Source: Maniola hyperantus
Lineage: Eukaryota; Arthropoda; Insecta; Lepidoptera; Nymphalidae
Assembly (NCBI RefSeq): GCF_902806685.2
Contig: NC_048546.1
Coordinates: 4,774,001 to 4,838,000, forward strand
Length of the DNA stretch: 64,000 bases
Reading direction: 5' to 3'
The notes under the pieces are model-generated. The model saw only the letters and a program-made list of their open reading frames with translations. It was not told the DNA's origin and did no database searches. A program made the position numbers and the translations under genes. This document shows, in pieces, positions 25,512-37,008 of the stretch; within the stretch, counting starts at the first letter, position 1; every line of letters begins with the position of its first letter.

Positions 25512-25743
25512 ACCTGATGCCCGCGACTTCGTACGCGTGGATTTAGGTTTTTAAGTCCCTCAGGAACTCTGTGATTTTCCGGGATAAAAAGTAGCTTATG
25601 TCACTCTCCAGGTTTTAAACTATACCCATGCAAAAAATCACGGCGATCCGTTGCTCCCTTGCGACGTGATCGATGGACAAACCAACAAACCAATTATAAA
25701 CCAACAAACAAACACACTTTCGCATTTATAATATGGGTACTGA
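25512..25743 (-). mobile_element. Helitron-like element
   Basis: Minus orientation; the start on that strand is TCAGTACCCATATTATAAAT with A before it. The 3' end near 25512 reads GCGGGCATCAGG instead of CAGCTAG, so the terminus has decayed. Confidence 0.65.
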
Positions 25744-26149
25744 TTTACTTACCTTTCGTAAATTCATAAAAAATTGAAACCCCTCAACTAAACGTCCCTT
25801 TTTGGTAATTTCTGGATACAAGTATGTCAGAAAAATTCTAAGGAAAAAGTTGGACTTGAGAAGAATTCGTCTTGTGGTAACCCTAGGCAGCAGCCATATC
25901 ATGGTTCGGTCTCGGTGAGTCAGCAAAATTACGCAACGCCCGAGGCTTTTACTGTTTATTTTGCTCAGTTATTCTATTTGGTGAGATTACCGCGTAATTG
26001 TTACGAAGTTGTAGAGCACGAGTTGGACGTAGGTACCTTACCTAGGGAACGTTTCAGTTCGTCTGATAGGAAATATATTTTGTTGGAATGGTTTCTTATT
26101 TTCATTATGTCTGACTTGCGAATTTTTACTACTTAGGGCCAGTTACTAT

Positions 26150-26320
26150 GGAGTTAGTATGGAGATAGCTTGGAGTTTTTTCACACGATCAAATCCGAAA
26201 TGAGCACGTCCGTAAGAGAAGCATAGTACGGGTTGGAAGTGGCAATGGGCAATAAATGATAAACTTACGGGATCCAAAGTATTAGAATAGCTCCCGCCGC
26301 AGGGCAAATAGTTGTTGTAT
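26150..26320 (+). pseudogene. RTE-like LINE tail, heavily decayed
   Basis: Recognisable pieces are GATCAAATCCGAAATGAGCA, GTCCGTAAGAGAAGCA and AAGTGGCAATGGGCA. No frame survives. Confidence 0.5.
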
Positions 26321-26377
26321 GTTGGTGAATTAAGTAAGTATATCCCATGACAAATAACTAAGTACTACTACTCCATA

Positions 26378-26512
26378 GGGCGTTTGTGCACTCATCCGTA
26401 TTCGGTTCGTATCTGTGATCTTCTCTTTGAAGCGGCCGTCATACGAATACGTACATTCAATTCGTATTTTTTTCACGGATCCGTAAAATGACGGATGAGT
26501 GCACAAACGCCC
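26378..26512. mobile_element. Palindromic MITE, TTA-target family, copy 1
   Basis: The left end GGGCGTTTGTGCACTCATCC and the complement of the right end are identical for over 20 bp. The flanks are ATA and TTA. Related copies are at 32042-32170 and 58380-58497. Confidence 0.8.
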
Positions 26513-26799
26513 TTAAGCTGTAATCTTCGTGAGTAGGTACCAAAACTACCAAGACAATAAGCACAAATCTAGACAAGTTTTTTCTGGTACATTGAACAGG
26601 TAGTGATTATTATTATTATAATTATTTATTATTATTTATTTATTATTTAATTAGAACGGCCATAAAGCCAATTACACTAACTAAACTACGAGTACAAACT
26701 AACATAAACAGTATTTACAAAAATTGATAAAATTATAAATTATAAAAAGCAAAATTATAAATTTTCACAAAAGTGCAAGATAAGTGATGTCATAATATA

Positions 26800-28092
26800 C
26801 GAGGGTGGATTGATAAGTTTCCGGCCTGACTAAGAAAAACAAGGTTATTTAAAAAAAAAAAAATTTATTTCTCAACATAATCTCCTCCAAGGTTGATACA
26901 TTTCTCATAGCGGTGTTCCAGTCTATTAATGCCATCTCTATAGACTGATTCGTCAAGCTCCTCAAAATAACCATTTACAGCTTCGATTACTTCTTCATTG
27001 TCCGCAAATCTCTTACCGCCAAGCCATTTTTTGAGGTTAGGGAACAGAAAATAGTCACTCGGGGCTAGGTCTGGAGAGTAAGGAGGGTGCGGCATCAATT
27101 CAAACTTTAGATCGTTGATTTTAGCCGTCGCAACGATTGACGTGTGCGCTGGTGCGTTATCGTGATGAAACAAGATTTTTTTCTTCGCCAGATGAGGTCG
27201 TTTAATCTTCACCTCGTGGCTCAAACGTTGCAATAAGTCTGCGAAGTATTGACCAGTGATAGTTTTACCCTTTTCAAGGTAATCAATGTATATTATACCT
27301 CTTGCATCCCAAAAAACAGTAGCCATAACCTTGTTCGCCGAAAAAATTGTTTTTGCCTTCTTTGGAGTTGGTTCCCCTGGTCCAATCCACTGTTTAGACT
27401 GTTCTTTGGTTTCAGGAGTGTAGTGGTGGATCCAAGTTTCGTCAACGGTTACGAATCGACGCAAAAATTCGCTTGGATTACGCTTATACAATGACAAATT
27501 TGCGATAGAAATGTTTTTTCGAATCAATTTTTGGTCGACTGTTAGCAAACGCGGCACCCATCTTGCACGGAGCTTTTCCATATGCAAATGTTGGTGCAAA
27601 ATATGTTGCACACGTTCATATGACATCTTACAGGTCTCAGCTATCTCACGCACTTTCAATCTGCGGTCTCCCAGCACTATTTGATAATTTTTTTCGATCA
27701 TATCTGGAGTTGTGACCTCAACGGGGCGTCCTGAGCGAGGCTCATCAGAGGTGCTCACACGACCCTTTTTAAACTCGGAAACCCACTGCTTAACGGTTGA
27801 ATATGACGGGGAGGATGTCCCCAGTGTTGAGTCTATCTCTTCTTTAATTTCCTTCGGCGTTAACCCCTTCAAATAAAAGTATTTGATGACAGCACGATTT
27901 TCCTGCTTTTCCATTTTTACGAAAAACACAGAGGCGTCTTGTTCAGCGTGCTCTCAAACCTACACTAGCAAGGCGATCGGGCTGAAACTATAGCTACAAG
28001 CTATCCAAGGATGGTACTATAGAATGTCACCTTAAGGTAGGCCTAGTGGCGCCATCTCTTGGTCAGGCCGGAAACTTATCAATCCACCAGCG
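26800..28092 (-). mobile_element. mariner DNA transposon, apparently complete (irritans-like)
   Basis: This is a 1293-bp element flanked by TA on both sides (26798-26799 and 28093-28094). The terminal inverted repeats are about 31 bp. The left end reads CGAGGGTGGATTGATAAG, and the right end on the complementary strand reads CGCTGGTGGATTGATAAG. They continue identically through TTTCCGGCCTGAC, differing only at positions 3 and 4. One uninterrupted transposase frame fills the interior. TIR resemblance (GATAAGT..CCGG.CTGAC) and the protein suggest the irritans lineage of mariner. It lies in the 21-kb intron of Kdm3 in the same orientation as the gene. No internal stop or frameshift is visible, so it may be a recent, possibly still functional copy. 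Confidence 0.95.
26865..27914 (-). CDS. mariner transposase, intact, 349 aa
   Basis: This cut-and-paste transposase binds its element's inverted repeats and moves the element into TA sites. I chose the start at the second in-frame Met (27914), because MEKQENRAVIKYFYLKG aligns with the usual N-terminus of irritans-type transposases; an upstream Met at 27929 would add five residues. The N-terminal half holds the helix-turn-helix DNA-binding region (about residues 1-105). The linker motif reads WVPRLL (119-124). The catalytic triad is present with mariner spacing: D158 in VDETWIHHY, D252 in HHDNAPAH, and D287 in YSPDLAPSDYFLF, with 34 residues between the last two (D,D34D). The length is normal for mariner (about 345-350). 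WVPRLL differs from the commoner WVPHEL or WVPREL, which is within family variation as far as I recall. Confidence 0.95.
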   Translation of the reverse strand: MEKQENRAVIKYFYLKGLTPKEIKEEIDSTLGTSSPSYSTVKQWVSEFKKGRVSTSDEPRSGRPVEVTTPDMIEKNYQIVLGDRRLKVREIAETCKMSYERVQHILHQHLHMEKLRARWVPRLLTVDQKLIRKNISIANLSLYKRNPSEFLRRFVTVDETWIHHYTPETKEQSKQWIGPGEPTPKKAKTIFSANKVMATVFWDARGIIYIDYLEKGKTITGQYFADLLQRLSHEVKIKRPHLAKKKILFHHDNAPAHTSIVATAKINDLKFELMPHPPYSPDLAPSDYFLFPNLKKWLGGKRFADNEEVIEAVNGYFEELDESVYRDGINRLEHRYEKCINLGGDYVEK

Positions 28093-28122
28093 TACTTAAC
28101 ATGTAAAAAGAGAATTGACAAA

Positions 28123-28340
28123 TCCATACTTAATAATATTATATGTGAAAGTGTGTCTGTCTGTCTGCTAGCCTTTCACGGCCCATCCGTTCAACCGATT
28201 TTGACGAAATTTGAAAAGTACAGAGATAGCTTGCATCCCGGGGAAGGACATAGGCTAATTTTTATCCCGGAAAATTAAAGAGCTCCCACGGGATTTCAAA
28301 AACCTAAATCCACGCGGACCAAGTCGCGGTCATCATCTAG
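28123..28340 (+). mobile_element. Helitron-like element, complete, in tandem with the next
   Basis: Starts TCCATACTTAATAATATT after A and ends GTCATCATCTAG. It is directly abutted by a second Helitron-like element beginning TC at 28341. It lies about 30 bp outside the right end of the mariner. Confidence 0.75.
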
Positions 28341-28560
28341 TCTAAATATATAAAAGGAAAATGACTAACTGACTGACGGATCTATCAACGCACAGCACAA
28401 ACTACTGGACGGATCGGGCCGAAATTTGGCATGCAGAGATAGCTATTATGACGTAGGCATCCGCTAAGAAAGGATTTTTGAAAATTCAACCCCTAAAGGG
28501 GTGAAATAGGGGTTTGAAATTTGTGTAGTCCACGCAGACGAAGTTGCGAGCATAAGCTAG
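28341..28560 (+). mobile_element. Second-family Helitron-like element, complete
   Basis: Starts TCTAAATATATAAAAGG and ends GAGCATAAGCTAG followed by T. The interior contains CTGACTGACGGATCTATCAA and a palindromic AACCCCTAAAGGGGT. The same family is present inverted at 3491-3682. Confidence 0.7.
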
Positions 28561-28691
28561 TACCTATTACATATGTGAAAAAAGGGATGATGAATGTAAT
28601 ATAACCTTACCTTAATGCAAGGTAATGTTAATACGAGATAGTATTTAGTATCAAACGGGCCCGATTAGTTGGCCGCAGATGGTATGGGTAG

Positions 28692-29045
28692 GGTTGCCAG
28701 GTCGCCAAACCTAATAGCCGGACAGAACAGCCAGTTTGGCCAGACATTTGGGTAGAAAGGCCGGACACCCTACATTATTGAGGATTTTGTGTCTTACTAT
28801 TAATAGGTACGACTAAAAATTGTATGTAAAATCAAGTTTTTTTTATTATTGTCATCAATCTTGCTGTCAGGCTGCACTGCCGCCTGTGGGAGCGACCGAC
28901 AGTCGACTCGCCTGCGCTCGGCCACGCTCGTTTGCGAAATGTAAAACCCTAACAAAAGCCGGACAAGCCGGACACCGTTTATTTTGGCCGGACACGCAAT
29001 CAAAAAGCCTACCTATGTCCGGCTTTATCCGGACGCCTGGCAACC
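28692..29045. mobile_element. MITE with GGTTGCCAGG inverted ends, hAT-like
   Basis: Starts GGTTGCCAGGTCGCC and ends GGACGCCTGGCAACC. It is flanked by similar 8-mers (ATGGGTAG and ATAGGTAT), as for a hAT-type duplication. The interior repeats GCCGGACA many times. Fragments of the same end occur near 23735. Confidence 0.65.
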
Positions 29046-29183
29046 ATAGGTATGAGAATGTTTTTGCTTCACGTGACATAATGATGCGATTCGTGCAATG
29101 CCAACGTTGCGCTCTCGTTGTTTTGTAATTTAATCCAATCGACGATTGATGAGTCGTATCGTGAAGTTATTTCTCTTTATAAA

Positions 29184-30052
29184 CTAGAAAATGCCCGCGA
29201 CTTCGTCCGCGTGGATTTATGTTTTTTGAAATGAACTCTTATGTCCTTCCCCGGGATAAATGTATTATTATATATATATAATATATATATAATATATATG
29301 TAGGCTCGCCGCCATTTAATTGTAAACACTTTGCTCATTGAACATCGCGTCATCGTCCCCACCGTCATTGTGAGATTATAAAATGAGATGCGCAGTGTGT
29401 CACGAGACATTATTCGTGTGGCTCTTACCGAGGGCGCTTCTCAGTAGACACTATGTGTGTCGTACTGTAGGTTATTGTAATTGTTGTTGTGACCTAACGT
29501 GGTTTCAGTTGTTAAAGGTTAAAGTACTAGGTTGTGGAAAGTGATGTGATTGTGTGAATGATGGTATAGTGTGTGTTCACTAGCTGTTTATCTGGTAAGT
29601 CCATTTGTATCGTTCCAATTTGTATTAGACAAACGTGATTGTTGTAGTTGATGTTAATTGAACTAGTTGTGGTGTGCTAGGTTAGCTGGTTGGTCTGGGG
29701 CCGGTATGGGGATGGTTGGAGCCGGTCGCTAGGTAGGGACTTAGCTAGTGTTAGTTAGCGATGTCTAGTCTCATAAGAGACGTTGTTATCATGACTCATT
29801 ATTGACGGTAGGTTAATAGTTGAGGGTAGTTTGTGTTGTCTCTCGTAGTGTGCGAGAATATTGTCGGTGCGCCCACGAGGGCTCGGTTAATCTAGAGGTT
29901 GTAATCCTGACGTATCCGGTTAACCATTACTTAAGGTTACTTTTAGTGGTTTAGTCTTCAATCTCAATCATAATAACATACTTCTGGTGCTGACGAGCCT
30001 ACATATATATAATAATACATTTATTATTAGTATAATATATTATTAGTATGGA
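29184..30052 (-). mobile_element. Helitron-like element disrupted by the 763-bp TIR element
   Basis: On the minus strand the 3' end CCACGCGGACGAAGTCGCGG...CTAG lies at 29184-29250 and a TCCATACTAATA-like start at about 30052. The middle is missing or replaced by the TIR element, with an internal deletion around the GAACTC/CCGGGA region. Confidence 0.55.
29259..30021. mobile_element. 763-bp TIR element of unknown superfamily, nested in a Helitron
   Basis: The ends form inverted repeats. The left end reads AATGTATTATTATATATATA then a TA-rich run then TATATGTAGGCTCG; the right end on the other strand reads AATGTATTATTATATATATG then TAGGCTCG. TA flanks both sides (29257-29258 and 30022-30023). 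The interior is non-coding but contains TATAAAA (about 29375) and strong GTAAGT donor-like strings (29595). Its left side is glued to a Helitron 3' end (29184-29256) and its right side to a Helitron-like start (30030-30052). The superfamily is unknown, possibly Tc1/mariner from the TA flanks. Confidence 0.6.
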
Positions 30053-30866
30053 TAAGTATGGAATTATGGATATCTAATGAAAATTCTCATGAGTTATTCA
30101 ACGGTAAAGTATTAAAAGCAAATTACAAGATGGTTGATTGATCGATAAAACAATTTAGAGAATATCTAATTACAGATGAGTTGAATATGACATTACATTA
30201 TCGATTTTATTATCATACAGGCCATCGACTAAATAATACTCTAGTATTGACGTACGATATGTCCTTTATTCATTAGTAATGAAAATAATTACATTATTAA
30301 ACCAGTTAGCTAAAACGGACTTTTTAATTAAAAAGCTTCCTCGCTACAGTTCCTCTTTTTGTGTGAAATATAACAGACAGTTTTTGTTACATGCCACTCT
30401 ATATACAATAGCAACAACAAAGAAAGCAGGAAGTGATCGTGTATGATTATTTTCTTTCACTCGCAAAATTGCTGAGCCCTCACTTCTTTTAACGTTTACG
30501 ACGTTGGCGTATTTAACTTGCATCAAACTACATATATTAATCTCTATCTTTAGATTGATAGTTGGTATGAAACCAGGAAGCGATCGAGTAAGTAGATAGG
30601 TACCTACTACATATCATTCAATTTCCTTTCACAGCATCGGCGGATCCCTCTTCACTCGATATTATTGATAACAGATGTATACCTATTGTATAACGTAACC
30701 AACCGCCTACATTTGATTTCCTAAGTAAGTAAGTACAAATGTTTGATGCAATATTATGTGCAGAGAAGTACCTACCTGCTATACTTTTATAAGTTACTGC
30801 ATTTGCTTTTGCTATTTTTTGATTATAATTAGCAGAATTTGAATCCCTGGGAATCTTTGATACTTA

Positions 30867-30974
30867 ACCGCTAAGATTTGGAACACCCTTCCAGCATCAG
30901 TTTTCCCTTCCAGTTGTTATAATATGGGTATCTTGAAGTCGAGAGTAAAAAGGCATATCAAAGCAAAGCGCTAG
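30867..30974 (+). pseudogene. C-terminal end of a LINE ORF2
   Basis: Encodes TAKIWNTLPASVFP, then YNMGIFKSRVKRHI and a stop at 30972-30974. The pattern WN.LP..VF...YN...FKS.V is the common C-terminus of CR1/jockey-type arthropod LINE polyproteins. Only this tail is recognisable; a 3' UTR-like stretch continues to about 31075 (GCTTCGTGAAGAAGGC). Confidence 0.65.
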
Positions 30975-31926
30975 TCTATACATTTAAAAAAAAACAGCAT
31001 TTCCCGTAAAAATCTGTAAAAAATAATAATAATAGAATAATGCTTGCTTCGTGAAGAAGGCAATCCTAAAATGAATACTAAATTCCAAGAAATCCCATAT
31101 ACCTTTGCACGTTGCTCAAACTATGCACGTATTGTATTACGAACGGCCGCCCCAGGGGTCTACTAACTGTTTCTCAAAACAATACACTTTGGTGAGTACC
31201 CAGTTACCTACATATACACAGCTTCCATAGGGATATTGTTCCGTTGAAACATAAACAAACCCCATACTACTAGTTTGTTAAACAAACATGTACCTAATGT
31301 AAATTAGCTCTATTTCCGTTTAAATTCAGTATTTTCGCCAAAATTTAACACGAGGCAACCATTAAGTTAACTAATGGCTGGATATAGCATAAAATGTCCG
31401 AGATAAAACTAAAAGAGCCAACTCTCAAGTTCATTCCGAAAGTTCAAAGAATAAATTCTGCACTAATCCTCTAAAACTTTAACATTAAATTCCCGAACAA
31501 TGTCTTGGTCAAGAAACTTAAAACAAAGCCTTTTGAAGTAATAAAATTAAGTCCTAAAATAAAGTTTTAGCGAGTTTAGGTATATACCGACTTACTTAGC
31601 AGGCGAATAATGGAAAAGGTTTTACGAGCAGAGAGTGCACTTATCCCCTATTTATCAGAACTCGTATCTGATAAAGATTTTTAAATCTGCCGCTATCTTG
31701 CTTTACGTGTGGGTTCAATGGCTTTTCACTCTATACTGGGAAAGTAAGGGATAATAGGCAAAAATACAATAACGGTAACATTGTACACTTTTTTATTGTC
31801 AATTGTGGAATTTGTAAGATAATGGTGATAACTAACGTAAACTTAAAACGTAAGCTACGAGTTTTATTTGGAGAATCGTACAAAATGAGTACTTACTAGA
31901 GATGACTCTAATTTATTACATACCTA

Positions 31927-32268
31927 CTAGATGATTTCCGCGACTTCGTCCACGTGAGTTTATGTTTTTAATAATCCCGTGGCACCTCTTTGCTTTTCCG
32001 GGATAAGAAGTAGCTTCCGTTTCCGAGATGCTACATGCTAAGTGCCTTTGTGAACTCATCCGTATTCGGTTCGTGTCCGTGATTCTTCAAAGTGGCCGTA
32101 CAAATATACGTACATTCGATTCGTATTTTTTGACGGATCCGTGAAATCACGGATAAGTTCACAAACGCCCTGACTATGTCAAAATCGGTAAAGCGGATAG
32201 GCCTTGAAAAGATAACGGACAAACACACATATCTACTTTTGCATAGCTATAATATAAGTAAGTATGGA
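31927..32268 (-). mobile_element. Helitron-like element carrying a nested MITE
   Basis: The CTAG end at 31927-31930 follows A in plus reading. The TCCATACTTACTT-like start ends at 32268. The element is split by the palindromic MITE at 32042-32170, after which TATGTCAAAATCGGTAAAG resumes the Helitron body. Confidence 0.75.
32042..32170. mobile_element. Palindromic MITE, TTA-target family, copy 2
   Basis: Ends are GTGCCTTTGTGAACTCATCC and the complement of ATAAGTTCACAAACGCCC. It is inserted into a Helitron-like element, so it is younger than its host. Confidence 0.8.
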
Positions 32269-33191
32269 TTATAATATAATTAAGTATACATTCCATCGAT
32301 TTTATAATAACCTAGCCCCAATGGCGTGCACAATATTTAAAGCCAAGGTAGGCATAAGTAATGTAGCATAAGCACCTTCCTATTAGTGGTCATACTGAGA
32401 AATGAGTACCTACCTACATTATTAAGCTGTTTCAACTAGGGTAAGCAGTGCTTTTATGCCTCTATGACTTTTGGAAATCTTCCCTTGGTAAGTAGCAGTT
32501 TATGCAGTTGCTTGAGCTGTATGCCTTCAGTCAGTCAGTCAATTTCTACTTTTACACATTTTAGTACGTTAGTTCTAGACAACAAGAAAGGAGTTTTAGA
32601 AATACCAACGGAACGAAGATGGTGAATCGGCTGGTGAAACTTGTTATAATAACAAAATGTGTTGAGACAAGAGGGAATAGCGTTAGCGTCCATGTAACCT
32701 GACACGGGAGAACATAAAATGGGCTTTTGTGCTCACTGCAGTGGTAATGTACAATGGAGAACGCCATAATAGATATCGCAAATGCTACCGGTATTGTGGA
32801 AAACGTACAACAGAGAAAGAAGTAATAACATGTGATTATTTACTGGAACAAGTAACATTATATCCGTAGCACCTAACCATAGGACTAACCATAATTACTA
32901 AGGTAGTCTTTGGAAATAAATAGCTCAGCTGCTGTTATGTATAGCTTATTATTTACCTATAAAATATACTTCTGAAGTCAGAACATTACTGAGCTACTGA
33001 ATCGTAAAAACTAAGACAATTTTAGTATTGGGTCTTATGTCACTAGCTAGTCGCTACTCTAAAAAAAAATGCCTTATGGCATTAAAATCGCCCATTTACT
33101 TACCCACTTTTCACATACTGTGAAATAAAACAAACAACCAAATTACACTGAAGTGAAAATTGTAAAGACAAGGAATATAATATTTTTAAAT

Positions 33192-33418
33192 CATCATCAT
33201 CATCATCATGATCAACCCATCACCGGCTCACTACAGAGCACGGGTCTCCTCTCAGAGTGAGAAGGGTTTTGGCCATAGTCTACCATGCTGGCCATGTGCG
33301 GATTGGTAGACTTCACACACCTTTGAGAACATTAAGGTGAACTCTCAGGCATGCAGGTTTCCTAGATTTAGGACCTTCGATTAGAAGGCGGACGTCCTAA
33401 CCACTAGGCTATAACAGC
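33192..33418 (-). mobile_element. tRNA-headed SINE, family B
   Basis: Reading on the minus strand, the head near 33418 is TAGCCTAGTGGTTAGGACG, an A-box-like tRNA start. The body follows with CATGCCTGAGAGTTCACC and GGCCAGCATGGTAGACTATG, and the tail is GGTGATGGGTTGATCATGAT followed by GATGATGATGAT. The B-box is degraded. Fragments are at 6773-6848, 14165-14225, 52568-52658 and 52871-52995. Confidence 0.75.
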
Positions 33419-33699
33419 TTTTATTTTGAAATACATATCAGAAATAATATGTATATGTAATATGAAATAGTAATTGCAAAGTACTTTGCAATTGTGCGTG
33501 TGGTGCAGCGTGGTGGTGGTGCGTATTGCTTGCCTGGTGGCTGCTTCTTCCTGCATGTTTAGCAGTGGGAGGACGGGCGGTGCATTTCGCATGCTGCATG
33601 TTGCACCATACAGATTCGACTTGTTTCAGCGGATTACAGCAAATTAAGCTTTTGGTTCATTGTATATCATGGAATTCCGCAAAGTAACGCCAGCTTCTA

Positions 33700-33800
33700 T
33701 ACAACATAGGCTACCTACTTTTTATCCCGGAAAATCAAAGAGTTCACACGGGATTTTTAAAACCTAAATCCACGCGTACAAAGTCGCGGGCATCAGCTAG
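33700..33800 (+). mobile_element. Helitron-like element, 3' half
   Basis: Begins near ACAACATAGGCTACC and ends GCGGGCATCAGCTAG before T. The 5' half is absent. Confidence 0.6.
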
Positions 33801-35031
33801 TAATTAATAAAGATTTACGTAGTATTTAATTAAATTATTTGGTATAAACCAAAGTAAGTTATGTTACGTATATTATTATGTTCGAGTATGGTAATAGTAA
33901 TATGTATATGTATATACACGCATAATATTATATTACATTCTTAGAATGCGTCTCACATTATACAACCTTCATGCTCATCCGAGCATGGATTATTAACGTT
34001 ATTAAATCTCAGATTATTTCAGAGAGATTTTAATAGTTAAAAGTAGATTCATAAAAATTATAAAATTCGGTAGCGTAGCTAAATTACAGAACGATTTATT
34101 TCGACGTAGATATTGTTTAAAGAAATCAAAGCTAAAGTCTTGATAAATCTTAGCTGAACTCTTGCCTAGTCTTGACGAAAAGTTACATCACACAATAGCT
34201 AATAAAGCTATATGTATAGCTAGAGTACAGAGTAAAATAATCTTTAGGTCATTAATCAAGTTTTTTTTCAGAGAACAGTTTACAACAATCATTTAAGTTA
34301 TACCATGAGTCATTTAATATTCGTGAGGAAAAGAGGTTGTTTTTGGAATTCAGGGGCTCTCTATTCAGGGCTCCAATCAAAAGGGCTCTATCCACCATAG
34401 ATATGTACACCTGCGCTTGATATGGAAAGAAATTATGCCAAGAGACCTGATAGATTGATGGTGGCTCCCTGGGAACAGGGAAGGCCCTACTGTGGGATGT
34501 GATGTGCGTCACACATTGGCCTGTGTCGTATCAGAGAAACATCAAGACCAGGAGCCGCAGCAGAAATGGCTGAAGCCGGTAAGCGGCGCAAATATCCTTA
34601 TTTTATAAAGAATCACAATTTGTTCCAATTCGCGCGGAGACTGGAGACTCTATGGAGGCTATGGATAGATGGTCATTGTGCTAAAAATACTAACTAGCCA
34701 TTTCACCGCGCCTAACTGCCTCATATGGTGACAGAAAGGCTGGCACATTTTTTTGCCCAAAGGAACAGCCTGGCTGTGCAGCGCGAAAATACAGCCAGTA
34801 TTCTTGGCACCATTCCACTCGGGCATGATATAGGTACAGTAATACATAAATTTTACATTAACATTTTCAATTTAAAAAATATGTATTACATACCTATACT
34901 TACCCTATCGATTCATGAAACTTTAATGCGTTCGAGGAATTTATGAGATACAAATACAACACGTGATAAAATTTCACATTTTAACGAGAAATGCAGTATC
35001 TGGAATAAGATAAGATATTACCTGATAATGG

Positions 35032-35072
35032 TATCAGTTTACTTATATTTAAAACATGTAAGTAAACTGATA
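35032..35072. repeat. Perfect 14-bp hairpin, 13-nt loop
   Basis: TATCAGTTTACTTA (35032-35045) and TAAGTAAACTGATA (35059-35072) are exact complements. There are no obvious flanking duplications. Confidence 0.85.
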
Positions 35073-35204
35073 TAATAGTTATCAACCTAGCTACAATTTA
35101 AAAATCATACCTGTCTTCGATTAATCCGATATGATATCAAATCAGGAAACATACCAATAAAGCTGTCCCTATACCTAATGTATACTTATAAGTAATGTTG
35201 TAAG

Positions 35205-35262
35205 ATTCGAAAGTGTCTGTCTGTCTGTTATTCACATGGCCTAACTGTACCTAATCAAAGTT
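35205..35262 (+). mobile_element. Helitron-like fragment
   Basis: TTCGAAAGTGTCTGTCTGTC followed by TTCACATGGCC. Only the 5' third is left. Confidence 0.4.
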
Positions 35263-36015
35263 GTTTTAAATTCTTAAATAAATAAGTCGGAAAGATAAAA
35301 TACAATAGGTACACGAAATAACTGTATGATAAGCATAAAAAACAAACATTTAAATATTACTTAATCTGAATATTTTATGACCGTGATAAAACAATACACA
35401 ATGGCATCGAGAATTTCATTGTATTTATCGTTTTGCTACGTAATGGCCTAATGAATGACTCATTTATGATTATTAAACCTATTCAATTCCGCTACAGCGT
35501 AGAAAATACCAACAATAACTGCATCTACTGGTATGTACATAATAATATATCTGCAGAACGAAACTCCACGGTATATTTGTACATCTAACGAAGAATGGTA
35601 CGGCATTACGGTATCAAATCGGAAAATTCTGACGTATTGATTATTATCGTTTTTGACTGTACAATTTTAGAAGCTTTTTTTCCAAAAACGCTACCTAGAA
35701 ACCACTGAATATTGAAAATGATTTTTTAAATCATTGTACCTACCTACTTTATTCAGCGTTTAAAATAACAATAATTATTAGGTACTAGTTTTGTTTCCGG
35801 GGCGTATGAAATTCATCGATGAAATTGCATAGATCTCGGGTTGTACTTGACCGGATTTTAGATTCAAAGTTAGAGAATTAATAAAATAGGTAGGTACCAT
35901 GTGAAAGTCTAGTCTCAGTAAAGTTTCAGTCTACAACATATTTTCTCATAGCCGTAAACAAGTCGTTTCTTAGAGAAACGCATCGAGGACGAGCTATGTA
36001 AACCATAATATAACG

Positions 36016-36172
36016 CGTAAAATTTATCTCCCCACGCGCCATTTTAACTTTTTGTGTCCAATTTCATGTCAAAAGTACGAGTCTAGCCGTTATTTTAAAG
36101 GTGAACCATACTTTTGACATGACAGTTGACTCATAGAGTTAAAATGGCGCGTGAGGAGTAATTTTGTACGGA
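36016..36172. mobile_element. Palindromic MITE with CGCGCCATTTTAACT ends
   Basis: CACGCGCCATTTTAACTTTT on the left pairs with AGTTAAAATGGCGCGTGAGG on the right. The interior has an inverted pair ATGTCAAAAGTA / TACTTTTGACAT. I recognise this as a common lepidopteran repeat. Confidence 0.75.
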
Positions 36173-36654
36173 CTATACAAGTGAAAGTTATCTATGGAAA
36201 AACCAAACTTCAGAATAGATAAGACGACGGCAAAGCGTGTCACTTACATGTTTTCAGTAAGCTAGAGTAAAATAGATTATAGTAAGTTGGTATAGTTTGG
36301 TTTTGTGTTATGCATCCAAAACGAGACTAAACAAAAAAACTATTGCAACTTTTTAATAGCTAAAGTACTTAGATATTATTTTTTGTTTACTGTTCGTGAT
36401 ACTTGTTATCAAAGCGCAATAATAGACCGAACCGGTTCCGATTGGAACAAGTTACAATGGAAACTCAAACGCGACGTTACGCTCGCTCGGATGCCTTTCA
36501 TCCGTGCATGATTAGCCGTGAACGTTACGCTCTATCGGCCACGGAATCTGCATGGAATTCTGTACTACTGACAATGAGTCTCAAACCAGTCTTCTAAATC
36601 TATTCAAACAATTATTTTTATTTCAGGATATTATGCTTGCGCTTGACGACAAAG

Positions 36655-36935
36655 CAATAGCGTAGACAGTTGGAGCATGCTTGCCTAGAAGATGGCTTTA
36701 ACTTTTGCCTTGAAGGTACTTAAGTTAAATACGTGGCAGGAAGTACGAACGCCGGAAGAGCGTTCCAAACTTTAGCAGGTCGTATCTATCTAAAACGTTG
36801 ACCAAAAACCTTTCGTGCGAGTAGATTCAATAGGACCAAGGATGCCAACGACCATGGTTTCTCGATGTTCTGTCATCTGTGGTATATCGGTGAAGGAGAA
36901 ACAATATTTTGAAGATCCTGAGTAGAATTAGAAAT
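36655..36935 (+). repeat. Unclassified interspersed repeat (LINE 3'-end-like)
   Basis: Landmarks are GATGGCTTTAACTTTTGCCT, TTGAAGGTACTTAAG and GGAAGAGCGTTCCAAAC. I recall close relatives dispersed in Lepidoptera genomes but cannot place the class. Confidence 0.4.
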
Positions 36936-37008
36936 TTAACACCACAATATGTCACAATTTTAGCGTTTAAACTATCGTGAGTGATTTCCATTAGTATATT
37001 ATATATAT

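Noticed and set aside
29259..30021. Solo LTR (TGTATTATTA...TAATAATACA)
   Set aside because: The inverted similarity extends beyond TG..CA and to about 28 bp, and the flanks are not a 4-6-bp direct repeat; a TIR element fits better.
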